Shown: positions 1 through 11,464, counted from the stretch's first letter. The stretch: 64,000 nt of DNA from Toxorhynchites rutilus septentrionalis (GCF_029784135.1 NC_073745.1:111163216-111227215), one strand, 5' to 3'. Notes: generated by a model not told the origin, from the sequence alone. A program made the numbers and translations.

Positions 1-490
1 TTGTATTAGATTTGGTTTCGCTTGCCAGTAGCAAAACTTTCACCACTAAGGACGACAGCTGCGCTTACCTCGACCATGTTTTGTTCTGCGAGCACAAGAA
101 TGAATCATCAAACAATTATCATCAAATGATTTTACAATAAAAAAACATTTCAGAGCGACCAAACTGGTAGAATGGTTATTTCAAAATTTTCGTAGTATTA
201 TAAAATAATATCCGCGGTTATAAACAAGCGACTTGAATTCTACTACAGCGTAGTTCCACGTCAGCAATGCGGTCGTGTCTTAGACACAACTTCCTTTAAT
301 TTTTTTTGTTTTCAGTATTTCCAAGTACAAGTTATGTTCGAACAACTGGATGTATAAGTTTCAAACAGAAATATTATAGAGTAGAGAAATATATATCCTT
401 TCTCTACCAATGTGTTTCATTGAGATCAACATAAGCATCTTATAAAATATTCATGGCAAAAGGTAAAGGGATATTTAACTCGTTGCATTC
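1..490. other. Unannotated AT-rich flank
   Basis: No credible coding frame, RNA gene or terminal repeat was seen. The sequence is AT-rich with a few simple runs. Confidence 0.5.
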
Positions 491-707
491 AAAAGAGACA
501 CTATTCTGAATTAGCTGGCGAGCGTCTAGGAATAGATGCGTGGGGGACCGGTAGACGCATGGTGCAGAATATGACCCTTTAAGCTAAAATTAAATTGAAC
601 CATGTCACAGTTCGAAGCTGTGGGTGGCCAAAGGGTAGTCCGTCTAGGGGTCCTCCACCTAGCTATTCCTAGGCGCCAGCCAGCTGATTAAGGATAGTGT
701 CTCTTTT
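491..707. mobile_element. 217-bp hairpin MITE-like element
   Basis: The two ends are inverted copies beginning AAAAGAGACACTAT. The match continues inward with mismatches through a CTAGGAATAG motif for about 60 bp per arm, so most of the element folds into one imperfect hairpin. There is no coding capacity. No clear target duplication flanks it, so the exact borders and superfamily are open. A structured non-coding RNA locus is the alternative reading. Confidence 0.55.
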
Positions 708-2560
708 AACACCTTTATCGCCCCGTCACTCAGATGTGCGTGACACTTTTCTCGATCCTTTTGAATATGATTTTTAAACGGAATTTGATAGAATAGGCAC
801 TCAAATGTAAATATGGGTTATGTAGAATAATCAAAAAATCAAAAAAAAAATTAAAATATAGTTTTTATACTATACTTTCAAATGGTTTTATTATTCATTA
901 ACTATTGTGAGTATGATTGTATGTTTATCTGTAGGGTTGCCCATATCAATAGAAATTTTAATAAGTTTTTTTTCATAAGTTTTCTAATCAGCAGTCGGTT
1001 GATTTCATTCGGATTCAACAGAAAAGTAGTCCTGAATCGAACCCGAATTCATTATTATCGTTGCCCGTTTATTTCTCTCCGACAGTTGAATTTGGGCCCC
1101 GAAAGAAACTCGACCGAATCGCTCTGGGCGACGAAGGTGTTAAATAACTAAGCGCACTTATATCAAAGATACCAGGGACGTAAGAAAGTTCAGCATCGGA
1201 ACCCTTTGGTGCCATCCTCATGTCAAACCAACAATCCTCGTATGCGTGAACATTCCGATCCCATTCTTCTTGTTACGAATTACATAATTTTCCCCTTCGA
1301 TTCCTTCGGAACCGCTCAACTCAAATTGAAAGGCATAACCTGCATTATATTCAACCTGAGCACATACGTCACGTCACAGCTTCGGGTTGTTTTCCGATAA
1401 GCGGCGAGTTGAAGAGCATGAAAAGAAATCCGCGCGCGCTAATCAGCTCCATGCCAAAGAAATGCTCTACTCTGCCGGCGCGGGCTGATTCGTTTCACGC
1501 CCCAAGTCATGCACACAATGGAACTAGTAACTTGTTACATTGGAAACACCCCTTTCACCCAGGGCGCGCACTGTTGTGGCTCATTTCGCACTCACAGCAG
1601 TGATACGAAGAAGTGGTTTTGTTGCCCGTGGCTGCCATGATGTGAACGGGGCGCGTAATTCCGAGCCCTGAAGAGCCATCTCCATGGCCGGGTGTAGATT
1701 CTGCAACTATTTCCCATGAGCCGTCAGCCGCGCATTTATTAACAAATTGTATCTGACATTAGAGTGCAGCTGAAATTAATCGCTTATCATTTGTTTCTCA
1801 CTCTCCATCACACCTCCCTCCCACCACCGAAGAAGCATTATGGGTGCAATGAGTTTCTGTGATTTTTCGCTTGCCCGACCGAACATAAGTTTATTTTATT
1901 TTTATTTTCCACGAACACAATCATTCCGTCAAAGTGGTCGAGGGGGAAAAAGAGAAGTTCACGAGGAAGTTTAACGTCGAATCTCATGCAAGGCGCGCAG
2001 ATCCTTCACCATCGGCGAACGCAACCCATCAGCTGATAAATGGCAGCGATCACTACCGTGCTTGAGTGGCAAGCTTCAAACGGCAAATGGACCAGAACTC
2101 GAGCCGTCCACAGTTCAACGTGAAGTGACGACTAATGATCATCGATTCTAGCAGATGCTGCTGTTGATACAAAAAATGTTCCTAACATCACACGCTGACG
2201 AGCGTTCTTATCAGCGTGAGCATCGATGTTGCCCATAATGGGCTCCCTTGATGAACAGAAGAAGCGGGGGAAGAAGTGCTATCTCATTTTGGTTGGGTTC
2301 TGGGCAGTAGAGGGGTCGTGACGAGCTGAGCCTTGGATTGGAACCAAAACATTCACACGGGTGGCGGAAGGGTTTTGATCGTGGTCGAGTTCCGATAGCA
2401 CCTATCGCCCCAAGGCACTGGCATACCGATCGAGTGCAACAATTCACAAGATGGAACAAGGGGTGCAACATGATCAAACTATACTAGAAAAACTACCCCA
2501 TGCAATATTTCAGCTCGATCGGATTTCATTTATTAGTGATGCACAACCGTCAAATTTTAA
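708..2560. other. Unique intergenic or intronic DNA
   Basis: This stretch is less AT-rich and less repetitive than the rest of the window, with several CpG-containing segments (about 1380-1740 and 1960-2420). Reading frames are short (at most 89 codons) and match no family I know. It could be regulatory or intronic DNA of a host gene outside the window, but nothing here proves it. Confidence 0.4.
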
Positions 2561-4807
2561 GTTTTGACGTAGGTCTAGGTCTTTCATTTCTATACCGGGG
2601 TGTAAAATCAAAGTTTCGAAAACGAAAGCGTTACGCCGGAGACCGAGATTTTGAGCCTTAATAGCTCCTAAACAACTGAACGAAATGGTATGATAAACAC
2701 TTCATTCGAAAGATAAAATGTCTACGCGTTATATACTTGTTACTTTTTCATCCAAAAAGTTGTTTCAATAGCCTTAAAATTGCTTTCAAAACAGACTCTT
2801 GAAATCACCAATCGGTATATAAGCGAGCGCCGCTCGAAAATCCACTCAGTTATAATTGAACAGCGATTGGAACATGTGGTCGCTGTTGTGGTGAAGCTCT
2901 TCGTTTATCATGAAAGCGCTGATAAATGGTGTCACCAAGAGCCTCCTTGTGCATCTTAGGCCAGAAGGGAATCCATCAGGAGGAGAGTGATGCCACTGAA
3001 AAGGCGACCAAGAGAGTATGAGCATCTAAAAACGGTTCCGATTGAGGCATTGGAGCAGCCGATACACACACACATATACACGCGCGGAATTCTTTTCATT
3101 TGGTTGCTGTCCAGCATTGAGAAGATTCCGGAAAGATGTAATCGTTGCTGAAAAATAATCTGCCAGTTTCCCTTGGAATTGAAAAATACATTCAAGCGAA
3201 AGAGTTTATTTTAATGTTTTCTGTTCACATAATACTCCTGTGATCGAATACATTCGGTTTTGTGATTTTTCAATCAAGTGTAATTAATTAGCAGGAAAGC
3301 TTCTGAAGATTATTCTTCCTCATCAGTAGGATATTTTCGTATCCAATATTGGATGCGCGAGCAACGGAAAATGTTTCGCATCGCGAAAATCATATGATTT
3401 TCAATCGATTATTTCTCAGTCGCCGAAAGTTTCAAACTCAGAGAGTTCATTCGCCTTTAGTTTACCTTCCAAATTGCCATCGTAAACCGCACTTTCTCTC
3501 GATTCAATCACGGACAAAAAGCATACTTAAGTGATACTCTGGTGGTGAAACGCATTCATTTTTCGTGAAGAAATCGGCAAGACAACATCGTTACTGAAGG
3601 AGCTGGACGGCGAGGGATCGAGGGAATCATTACCTGGCCTGACCTGACCTGAAACGCATTCGGCTCAGGTCTGGAACTGTGAAGGAGTGCAGAAGAGCCG
3701 ATCGATCAGAAGGAGAAGAACAGGCGATCAAGAGAGTATCAGCATCGAAAAAAATCGGAGACAAAGGAGCAGACGCCACACACACACACGTACACGCGCG
3801 GAACTATTTTCGTTTGGTTGCGATCCAGCGTCGAGAAGATTCCGGAAAGATGTTATCGTTGATGAAAAATAATCTGCCAATTCCCCTGGGAATTGAAAAA
3901 AACATCCAAGCGAAAGAGTTAATTTTAATGTTTTCTATCCATATAACACTGCGACCAAATACATTAGCTTTTGTGATTTTTCAATCAAGTGCAATGAACA
4001 GGTGGTTATCGAGTTAACATTAACCACTGGTGGGCTTCGAGTATCGAGGAGAATCTGGAAAGATGTTATCGTTGCTGAAAAATTATCTTCCAGTTCCCTT
4101 GTAATTGAAAATTACATTCAAGCGAAAGAGTTTACTATGTTTTTTATCCATATAATACTGCGACCAAATACATTTTATTTTGTGATTTTTCAATCAAGAC
4201 CACGTCTTTCGGCAATTTATTAGAGGTGCAATGAATCTTGACACATTGCGGACCGCTCACGAGATTTCTCTTGTTTCGCGTTCCGTCTGTTACGGATGGA
4301 AATAACCCGGGTTTTCTACACTTGAAGGTTAAGTCCTTGGTTTGCCAAGATTTTAACAAGGCCTACCGATGGCTCGCCTTCGTCTCATCCACATCGTAGG
4401 AAACGATCTCATTCGTGGAATCCGAACAAATGAACCGTTCAAGTTTGCCCCAAAACGTGCGGTCCTTAATGTGTTAAGAAGGAATTCCCGCTCTACGCGC
4501 GCTTGGAAACAATGTTTTCTCAACAATTTCTTAAACGAGAAATGGGTGTTGCGAGGAAGGATGAGCGAACGCAAAAATTATGTAAACTGATTTGATGCAA
4601 CAGATATTTTGTCTATTGTAAATGTAATACAAATCATATCACAATACAAGTAATGTATTATGTATTATACAACTTTCGTGTGATTGCTTTTTTTGCTGAA
4701 TATTGTGCCTATATTCATTTATTCATTCATTCAGAATTGATTCAGATGCAACTAAAAACAAATGATCACTAAATCAACGATAGTCCTACGTCACTCTTGC
4801 GGTTATA
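2561..4807 (+). repeat. PRE repeat, copy 1 (promoter-bearing complex repeat)
   Basis: This segment is homologous from end to end with 43009-46064. Both start at GTTTTGACGTAGG and end near CGGTTATACCA, and a short inverted motif (GACGTAGGACTA against TAGTCCTACGTCA) lies close to both ends, which suggests a DNA-transposon-like mobile unit. Order: a 250-bp leader, a TATA/initiator promoter at 2816-2850, three diverged subunits (about 3110-3300, 3825-3995 and 4002-4200) that share a block from TTCCGGAAAGATG-like sequence to TTTTTCAATCAAG, and a private segment (4200-4700) absent from copy 2. Frames inside are short and not conserved as protein. The family is unknown to me. Confidence 0.6.
2816..2850 (+). 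promoter_or_regulatory. TATA box plus initiator inside PRE copy 1
   Basis: TATATAA starts at 2816, and an arthropod-type initiator TCAGT lies at 2846-2850 with its A 32 bases downstream of the first T. That is canonical RNA polymerase II spacing. The same pair at the same spacing occurs in copy 2 at 43261-43295. No obvious downstream promoter element was seen. Confidence 0.55.
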
Positions 4808-4972
4808 CCACATTCTCTTGGTGATACTAAGTTGGCCTCTAAAGAGGCTTGCGAAAACTGGCTGTCTGAGTTTTATAAGTGGGGGATAATGAAGCTGCCT
4901 TCTAAATGGCAACAAGTTTGCGAACAAAACGGCGCATATTTAAAATTGGATAATTTTAAGTATGTTAAATAA
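4808..4972 (+). pseudogene. Mariner transposase C-terminal relic
   Basis: One open frame of about 54 codons ends at the TAA at 4970-4972. It carries the usual C-terminal mariner pattern: ENWLSEFYKWGIMKLPSKW, followed by QQVCEQNGAYL. This corresponds to the family's closing FF-x-x-GI-x-x-LP-x-RW-x-x-V-x-x-x-G-x-Y block. The catalytic DD34D core is missing because the PRE repeat ends exactly where homology starts, so the PRE unit either inserted into or recombined with this mariner. A T-rich stretch with CCCCAACCC at about 5000-5020 may be the remaining 3' terminal repeat. Confidence 0.75.
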
Positions 4973-5054
4973 AGCGTCAAATTTCGATTAGAAATACGAC
5001 ATTTCTTTTTCCCCAACCCTATATATGAACAAGGAAGTGTCTACATGAATCTAA

Positions 5055-5356
5055 AGGCGCGTCCACATTATGCCGAATGATGCCGATCGGCCTGTACCAG
5101 GCGGCATATTCAGTTCGTTATGTAGTGTGGACGTCCCATCGGATGCACGAAGCCGTCATGAACACACGAAGCACAATGTCGTCAACGCTAATTTGCTTCG
5201 TTTTGTTTGGTTCGACTTTCTCGAATCGGACCCACTTGTTTCGGGTTGGGTTCGGTTTGATTCGAGTCGGTTTTCGGCACGTCGGCAAGCCCGGGCGGTC
5301 CACTTGGTCGGCATTACCGGGCGACCAAGGCCGATTGGCGTAATGTGGACACGTCT
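5055..5356. mobile_element. Harbinger-type MITE with TAA duplication
   Basis: The terminal inverted repeats agree over about 20 bp (AGGCGCGTCCACATTATGCC against AGACGTGTCCACATTACGCC on the other strand). TAA flanks both sides (5052-5054 and 5357-5359), the target duplication expected of PIF/Harbinger elements. The interior is GC-rich, which gives several overlapping spurious frames on both strands. No transposase is encoded. Confidence 0.7.
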
Positions 5357-5359
5357 TAA

Positions 5360-7545
5360 CATTGGTTTTGTCGAATCTTTTCAACGACTAGCAATAAAAA
5401 ATCGTACAGTTTCGTTTCTAGAGGAGCTCCATTCTATCTAACGGATGCGTACGGAAAATTATACTCGAGACCGCGCGTTAAAATTTTCCTGTGGACATCG
5501 ATCCAGTGTAACCGCTGGCTAATGTGCCGGCCGAATTAGGTTCAGAGGACGATCCAGCCGATTATCTACAAAAAATCATATGTTTTTTTGCCACGTTCGA
5601 ATAGGAAGGTCTACCGGTGCTGTATTACATCAACGTTTCATTTCTCAGCGCACTTCACATCTGTGGACCCCTCTCGCTTCAGTGATTCAAATGCGCGCCA
5701 ATTGAATTTTTGCAGTCATCATAATTAAAACTCATCGCAACACATCAACCCGCTTCTTGTCAGCTGTGCTCGCATATCAGGTCAGCAGATTCGAGAGAGA
5801 GAGATTCCACAAAAAAGGCTCTCCGCAGTCAACAACGCCCCTTGAGTAGCAGTTCCTAGCGACAGAGACGAGGTTAAAAAGCGAGCTGTGAGTGAACAGT
5901 TTAATTTAATTACTCTAGCACAATTGCAACACAGTAGAAGAACGTGGTTTTTGTTTTGGCTGTCAATGCTCCTGAAATGCATGCCCCATGAATCACTCTG
6001 CTATTTGACAACTATTCGCGGTTCGTACAAAAGCAAGCCAGCCAACGGGAGTTAATAGGTGCAAAGTTTTGACAGATTATGATCGGAATACTCATCGGCT
6101 TTGTGGCTTCTACCCGAGAGAAGCATACCAATCAATAAGTGCCCCCTCTGAATAGGTTTGTAATGCACATTTACTGCGAGACATTTGATCGAATCGATTC
6201 AGATTCGCTTCTGATAGAATAGTTCGGTAAGCTGAAAAGGCCACAGAAAAGAAAATCACGATGGGCGGTACGGTTCGATGTCTCGCAATGATGGTGCACA
6301 TAATAGTGTTCAATAGACTTCAATCGGATTGAAAAAAAAACTCCCTTTTCATAGAGCAACGATGCATTACTCAATGTGTGGCCGGTGCATTTCACTTAAT
6401 GCAGTTGTCATAACCGTATCACATACAATTACGACCCCCAGCTTGGATAGCTTGTCTTTGTCTCGGTAAACCCGCGTTCATTATGTCTACCGGCTGTCCG
6501 CGACGTAACACCGCTATGGTCACTATCTCTGAAACGTCCATCGTACCGACCATCAACTAAATCAACTCTCGCCGCATGACATGAACGTATGTTTTTTTCA
6601 TTAAATCGAGCAGCCGAACAACGAACTGTGCGCTTGCACCGAACGCGATCAGAAACATGAAACCATTAATTTTCACACGTTTCGGACACTAATCTCATAA
6701 TTACAGGCTGCGCTGAAATCGAATTATGTTAATGAGATAGCTGGGCACACATCTGATTCATCTGGTTCTTGCGTCGGTGAAGATCTTGGCCCTCGTGGTT
6801 GAACTGAAGCCGCTTTGCCGCACTCGAATGGGTCCGGGAGTTGCGTCGGATATCGCTACGAGAGAAATATATCTGTCTAGAGGCAGTGATAGAGCAAGAA
6901 TCAATGCTCGAGGCTTGTTAGTTTTTTGGACCCCGGCAACAAAATATTTTGATAGGCATGTTTCTATTTGTTTCATTCATCACTCTTGTTTCACTTTTTG
7001 ATTCCATCCCCAGAAAGTCTCAAGCTGGGCGGCAAAGAGGGGTTCTCACATATGTGAGAATGATGAATGCGAAGAAATTGCGTGGTGCCTGTCACAGAAT
7101 ACATGTGTTCAGTTTATTTTTTATTTTGGAATGGAATTCAGAGCAGTTTATGAACGCGGGTACGATCCGTTCCGCTCTGAGCTGATCAACGGTGTTACTT
7201 CGAGCACATTAGGAGTGCGACCCAGCCAGGACCCATATTAAGCAGTGAGATCTGAATTAGACACTGATTGGCCGGCCGAACGGCGGGCCGGGTTTAACTG
7301 ACAGTGATTGATAGTGGACGAGATCAAATGGTTTAACATCGTTTTGGGGCGCGGGGAGATAGAGAGAGAGAGCGTGCGCCAAGTTATACATTGTAGTCAA
7401 TCTTTTCTGCCCAATTTGTTCGCCGTTGTGTGAGATATCAAACATCGTAGTGCTATATGTAGCTGGATAAAAATAGTGAAACTTATGTGATTCCAATTGC
7501 AATATCATTCCAGTTGCGAATTCTTTCTTTCTAATTTCCAAATTT
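5360..7545. other. Unique DNA, no gene recognised
   Basis: Mixed-composition sequence without detectable repeats to other parts of the window. It holds short GA-rich tracts (5793-5806, 7362-7378) and a perfect 18-bp palindrome at 7043-7060. Frames are under 95 codons and unrecognised. Confidence 0.4.
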
Positions 7546-8200
7546 ACTTTCCCAAAAAAAAATTTTTTTTTATAAATTCACATGTTACTGACGACTTAAC
7601 ATTGTTCGTATGTACATAAACCAATACATCCTATTTAAAATTATTGTCAAACCTACCCACATTATAACAATAAAAAAAAACTAAAATAAATAACCAAAAT
7701 TAATTGTTTACAAAATATCTGATAAAACATCTATTTATTCACAATTTGCAAAACAGTATCTAATTTAAAATATTTATAGTTTATGGAAATTGTATATGTG
7801 AAATTTCATAGCATCCTTTGAGTCAGCTCAAAAATATAAAATCGACCAAATTACTTCCAATTTACGAATTGGAATATAATCACCGAATAAAACCTACAAT
7901 TATTCAATTGGAACAACTTTAGCCCATTTCATATTTCAGAAAAAAATACTATGTTTTTTCTTGGCGGAAAAGAACAAATTTACCCTATGCCATAGCTGCA
8001 ATACATGTATTGAAAAACATAGATCAATTGATGACGTCAGAATGTATACTACCAGTGCACTGAGGCTAATTTTTTTGCAAGTGTACGCAGCCAAAATGCC
8101 TACACGCACACCAAATCACGCTCCGTAGGAACATATGGAAAATGGATCAAATCATACTCTCTAACACATCACTCTCGGATATCATTGTTTGATTATTGTA
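7546..8200. other. AT-rich spacer
   Basis: Very AT-rich, with homopolymer A and T tracts. Nothing coding or repeat-related was recognised. Confidence 0.4.
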
Positions 8201-8246
8201 GTTGGGTGTACGGAATCAATTGATGACAGCTGCTGTGTTATGGTAG

Positions 8247-8720
8247 TTGTTTTTCCAATGTGAAGTGGTGCTGAATTCGCAAAAACGTAAGTACTAATTT
8301 TATTTTATTTTATAAACTCATCGTTTCTAATATTTTCCTCCTGTCTTGAATGATTATGTCCGAATCAATCTTTTCGTTTGTTCTACTTGTTGTTCTTTGA
8401 CCTCTTGTCAATGACTTTATGTTACTATTGTGTTTATTGTGTTCGTTCTATCGCTTATGTATTATTAGTTTTTCCTATACATCTCTTATATATTTATTTG
8501 TCTCCCTTAGTATAATTATTCAATTGAAAAAAAAATGGATCAGCTGAAATAAAAATGCTCAATCTACGGAATTCACACAGTATCGTTTAGGTAAGTATTT
8601 TTCCAACTCTGATTTTACTAACTAATTTCATTTCATTGCCTTTTGTTTTCTTTTAGGTTTCCCAACTATTCTTAATTTTTCGACAAAATTCATATCATTT
8701 TTAAATGGCTAACTCAAACG
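8247..8720 (+). ncRNA. Possible small spliced non-coding transcript
   Basis: Two candidate introns lie in tandem. The second (8591-8656, 66 bp) has GTAAGT, a textbook TACTAAC branch-point sequence, a pyrimidine tract and TTTTAG. The first would run from the GTAAGT at 8287 to the TTAG ending at 8510 after a pyrimidine-rich tract. The exon between them is 80 bp. The exons contain only tiny frames, such as a 19-codon one from 8705, so a non-coding RNA or an untranslated leader is more likely than a protein gene. The exon ends outside 8287-8656 are not determinable from sequence. Confidence 0.3.
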
Positions 8721-9014
8721 TAAACATCTCCAACTTTTTTTATTACTATCGCTATTGCTATTGATTTTGATGGTAGTTTCGTGTTTATACTCTTCGTTTT
8801 GTCCGAAAGAAGATTATTTTTACGCAAAACTGTTTGTCCTTCAAATTGATACAATTTACCAGATGACGAATTTCATGCCAACTCGTCTTAGAAGTTGGCA
8901 GCACCATCTCAGATAGTAGTGAAACGTTGTGGATGTAAAGACATGTGTCATTTAAGCAACCTTGCATATTTCAAATATTCGAAAAAGAATTAGACTACTT
9001 TTTGGAAAAAGCCA

Positions 9015-10850
9015 ATTTTTTGTTCTTATTTTTTACAAAAAATTATAACTTAAAAATTATGATACATACAAAATTTTTGTCGAAGGATGAAGTATAGGAA
9101 ATTGTTTCAATTTTCACAAAAAAATACCAAAAATTTTTTGGAAAAAAATTTCGCAGAGAAAAAAGTTATTTTAAAAATTAAAATTCATTTGTCTCAAAAA
9201 CGTATCTTTTTAAAATTCCCAAAAACATATATATGAATAGTCCATACAATTTTCAATAAGTCGTCTATACATCGGAAGATGGGCACTTTTACAGGGAACA
9301 ACAACTTTTTTATGTTTTATTTAAAAAAAGTACAACTTATCCTAATTTTGTTTAATCAATTCTTTACTGTTGGATTAAGCATGCATTCATCTAAGAGATA
9401 TTACCAATCGTCAGTAACGGATGGAGGCGAGCTTTGGACGTAACAGTTCTGAATACGTACCACCACGATATTGTGTGACTTGCTCAATGCTAATGCTAAT
9501 GCTAACTTATCCTAATTTTGTTTAAAGTCAAGATAGCGATATAGTGTATTCGACAAAGTTTTAGATCTTGTTAAAATATAAACTTTTGTCGAAGTTATCA
9601 TTTTTCTATCTTTTATTGTTTTTGGAATATAAGTCATTTTTGTGTGTAAATTCTCACGTTTGACATGTTCATATATGCATAATTCTTATATAAAAATGTA
9701 ACTAATTGAACATTAATAGCATTTTTTCAAAGAAAAACATGAAAAAGTTGTTGTTCGAAAAACTTTTCCCATGTAAATGTGCCCATCGTCCGATGTATGG
9801 AAAACTTGTTGGTAATTTGAAGGGTTATTTATATCAATTTTTTTTCAGAATTTTGAAAGCATATGTTTTCGAGAAAAATGAATTTTAATTTTCAAAATAT
9901 TTTTTTTAATGAATTTTTTTCTAAAATTTTTTTTGATAATTTTTAATGAAAACCAAAATAATTTCCTACATTTCATTCTTTGACTAAAATTTTGTAGGTC
10001 TGATAGATTTTTTTTTTAATTTTGAGTTTTTTCACCTTTTTTTCGAAAAATCCTAATTTAAAAACTAAGATCTACAATAAGTTGGTCAGAGAATGAAATG
10101 TGGGAAATTACCTAGATTTAATTAAAAATTATCGGAGAATTTTTTGGAAAAAAATTTCATTGAAAAAAAATTTTTTTTTGAAAATTTAAATTCATTTTTC
10201 TCGAAACATATACTTCTAAAATCCTGAAAAAAATAAATATAAATAGCCCTTGAAATTTCCAACAAGTTGTCCATACATCGGACGATGGGCACATTTATAT
10301 GGAAAAAGTTTTTCGAACAACAACTTTTTCATTTTTTTCTTTGAAAAAATACTATTAATGTTTAATGCGAAACATTTTTATGTATAAATTATCGCAATTT
10401 ACATACTCTGATAACTTTTCTCTATTTAGAAATATACCAAGAACATGTCAAACGTGAGAATTTACACACAAAAATGTTACGAACAAAACATTATTTTTTT
10501 CAGGAGTCTTCATACAAACATGACTTATATTCCAAAAACTATAATAGATAGAAAGTTGACGTCTTCGACAATATTTCAATATCATATTTCAATAAGATCT
10601 AAAACTTTGTCGAATACACTATATCGCTATCGTGTCTTTAAACAAAATTAGGATTAGTTGTATTTTTTCAAAAAAAATATAAAAAAGTTGTTGTTAGAAA
10701 AACCTTTTCCCTGTAAAAGTGCCAATCTTTCGATGTATGGACGACTTGTTGTAAATTTTAAGGGCTATTCATATATATATATATTTGGGAATTTTAGAAA
10801 AATAAATTTTTGAGAAAAATGAAAAGTTTCAGTTTTTTTCGAACTTGTTC
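9015..10850. repeat. Nested AT-rich palindrome (foldback-like element)
   Basis: The left half is repeated inverted in the right half about a centre near 10035. One landmark is the module around a CATACATCGGACGATGGGC-like sequence, which occurs four times (about 9265, 9785, 10275 and 10730) in alternating orientation. A second module with a TATAGTGTATTCGACAAAG core occurs once per half (about 9545 and 10610). The layout is X-Y-x / X-y-x. There is no transposase. It could be a foldback transposon or a MITE inserted into its own kind. A young retroposed insert interrupts the left arm at 9356-9503. Confidence 0.7.
9356..9503 (+). mobile_element. Short retroposon with 22-bp target duplication
   Basis: A 148-bp insert interrupts the left palindrome arm. 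The 22 bases at 9334-9355 are repeated exactly at 9504-9525, and the mirror arm near 10640-10660 has this site once, so the insert is absent there. The insert ends in a TGCTAA-type hexamer run (about 9485-9506). A long target duplication and a 3' short tandem tail are marks of target-primed reverse transcription, so this is a SINE or a severely 5'-truncated LINE. Confidence 0.7.
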
Positions 10851-11045
10851 GTATATTCTTACATTTTTTTCACTAACTTCTTAAAAAAAATAATTTTTCC
10901 ATGAACAAAACTTCTGCCTTTGCTTCTTTCAATGGTTGAGTGATTACATTTTTTGTGAAAATATTGATAATCATCAAACAAAAAACGTGTTGCCAGCTTT
11001 TTCTCGCTCGAGAGAAAAAGTTATCCGCTATCTTGAGCTGTAACT

Positions 11046-11290
11046 ATTTATGATTTTTTGATGAAAATACGCTAAACCGGGCAATCGTCTGATATCTTCG
11101 ACGGTTTTAGGTGTTTGGCATTCTAAAATCGGTTTAATCTTTTCCTGTCTATGTCTACCGAATTACTTTTTTCAGATACTACATAGCCTAGATATATAAG
11201 ACATTTTCTACAAAATCGTGATTTTTTTAAACTTGGGGTCAGATTGACAGCTTTAAGTTTGTTTGCTATCTTTTTAATTAAATCATAATT
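11046..11290 (-). pseudogene. Ty3/gypsy reverse-transcriptase fragment
   Basis: On the minus strand, a frame within 11123-11290 contains LKAVNLTPSLKKSRFCRKC and YLGYVVSEKSNSVDID, matching the region downstream of the YxDD box of Ty3/gypsy RT (L..EKC.F....+.LGH.VS..G). After a frameshift, 11046-11115 reads ILECQTPKTVEDIRRLPG, the conserved linker before gypsy RNase H. Catalytic aspartates, integrase and LTRs are absent, so this is a scrap of an old copy. Confidence 0.7.
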
Positions 11291-11295
11291 TTGAT

Positions 11296-11455
11296 CTGAA
11301 CTCGAGTTGACCGCGAGTAATCGGTTCCCTTTTTTATTAACCACAGAATTAAGGAAACATGTTCATATATTTTAGTAAAAATATAGTTAAGAGTCTGGCT
11401 ACTTTAAACATATGTAACTGAGTTTGTAAAAATAAACGGATTAATAAACAAAATT
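11296..11455 (+). mobile_element. 5'-truncated non-LTR retrotransposon 3' end
   Basis: Only a 3' UTR and tail remain. It matches the ends at 15780-15926 and 35134-35297, including CTCGAG followed by CCGCGAGTAATCGGTT (a small hairpin), AAGAGTCTGGCT, and a final AAAATAAACGGATTAATAAA stretch. It sits directly against the gypsy fragment. Confidence 0.65.
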
Positions 11456-11464
11456 ATTTTGATT

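Noticed and set aside
2816..3000. Possible histone-type gene downstream of the TATA/TCAGT promoter
   Set aside because: The promoter layout recalls arthropod histone promoters, but no histone coding sequence or 3' stem-loop follows in either PRE copy.
11046..11290. Gypsy fragment as evidence of a complete endogenous retrovirus
   Set aside because: Only the end of RT and the start of the RNase H linker remain. No LTR, protease, integrase or envelope sequence is visible nearby.
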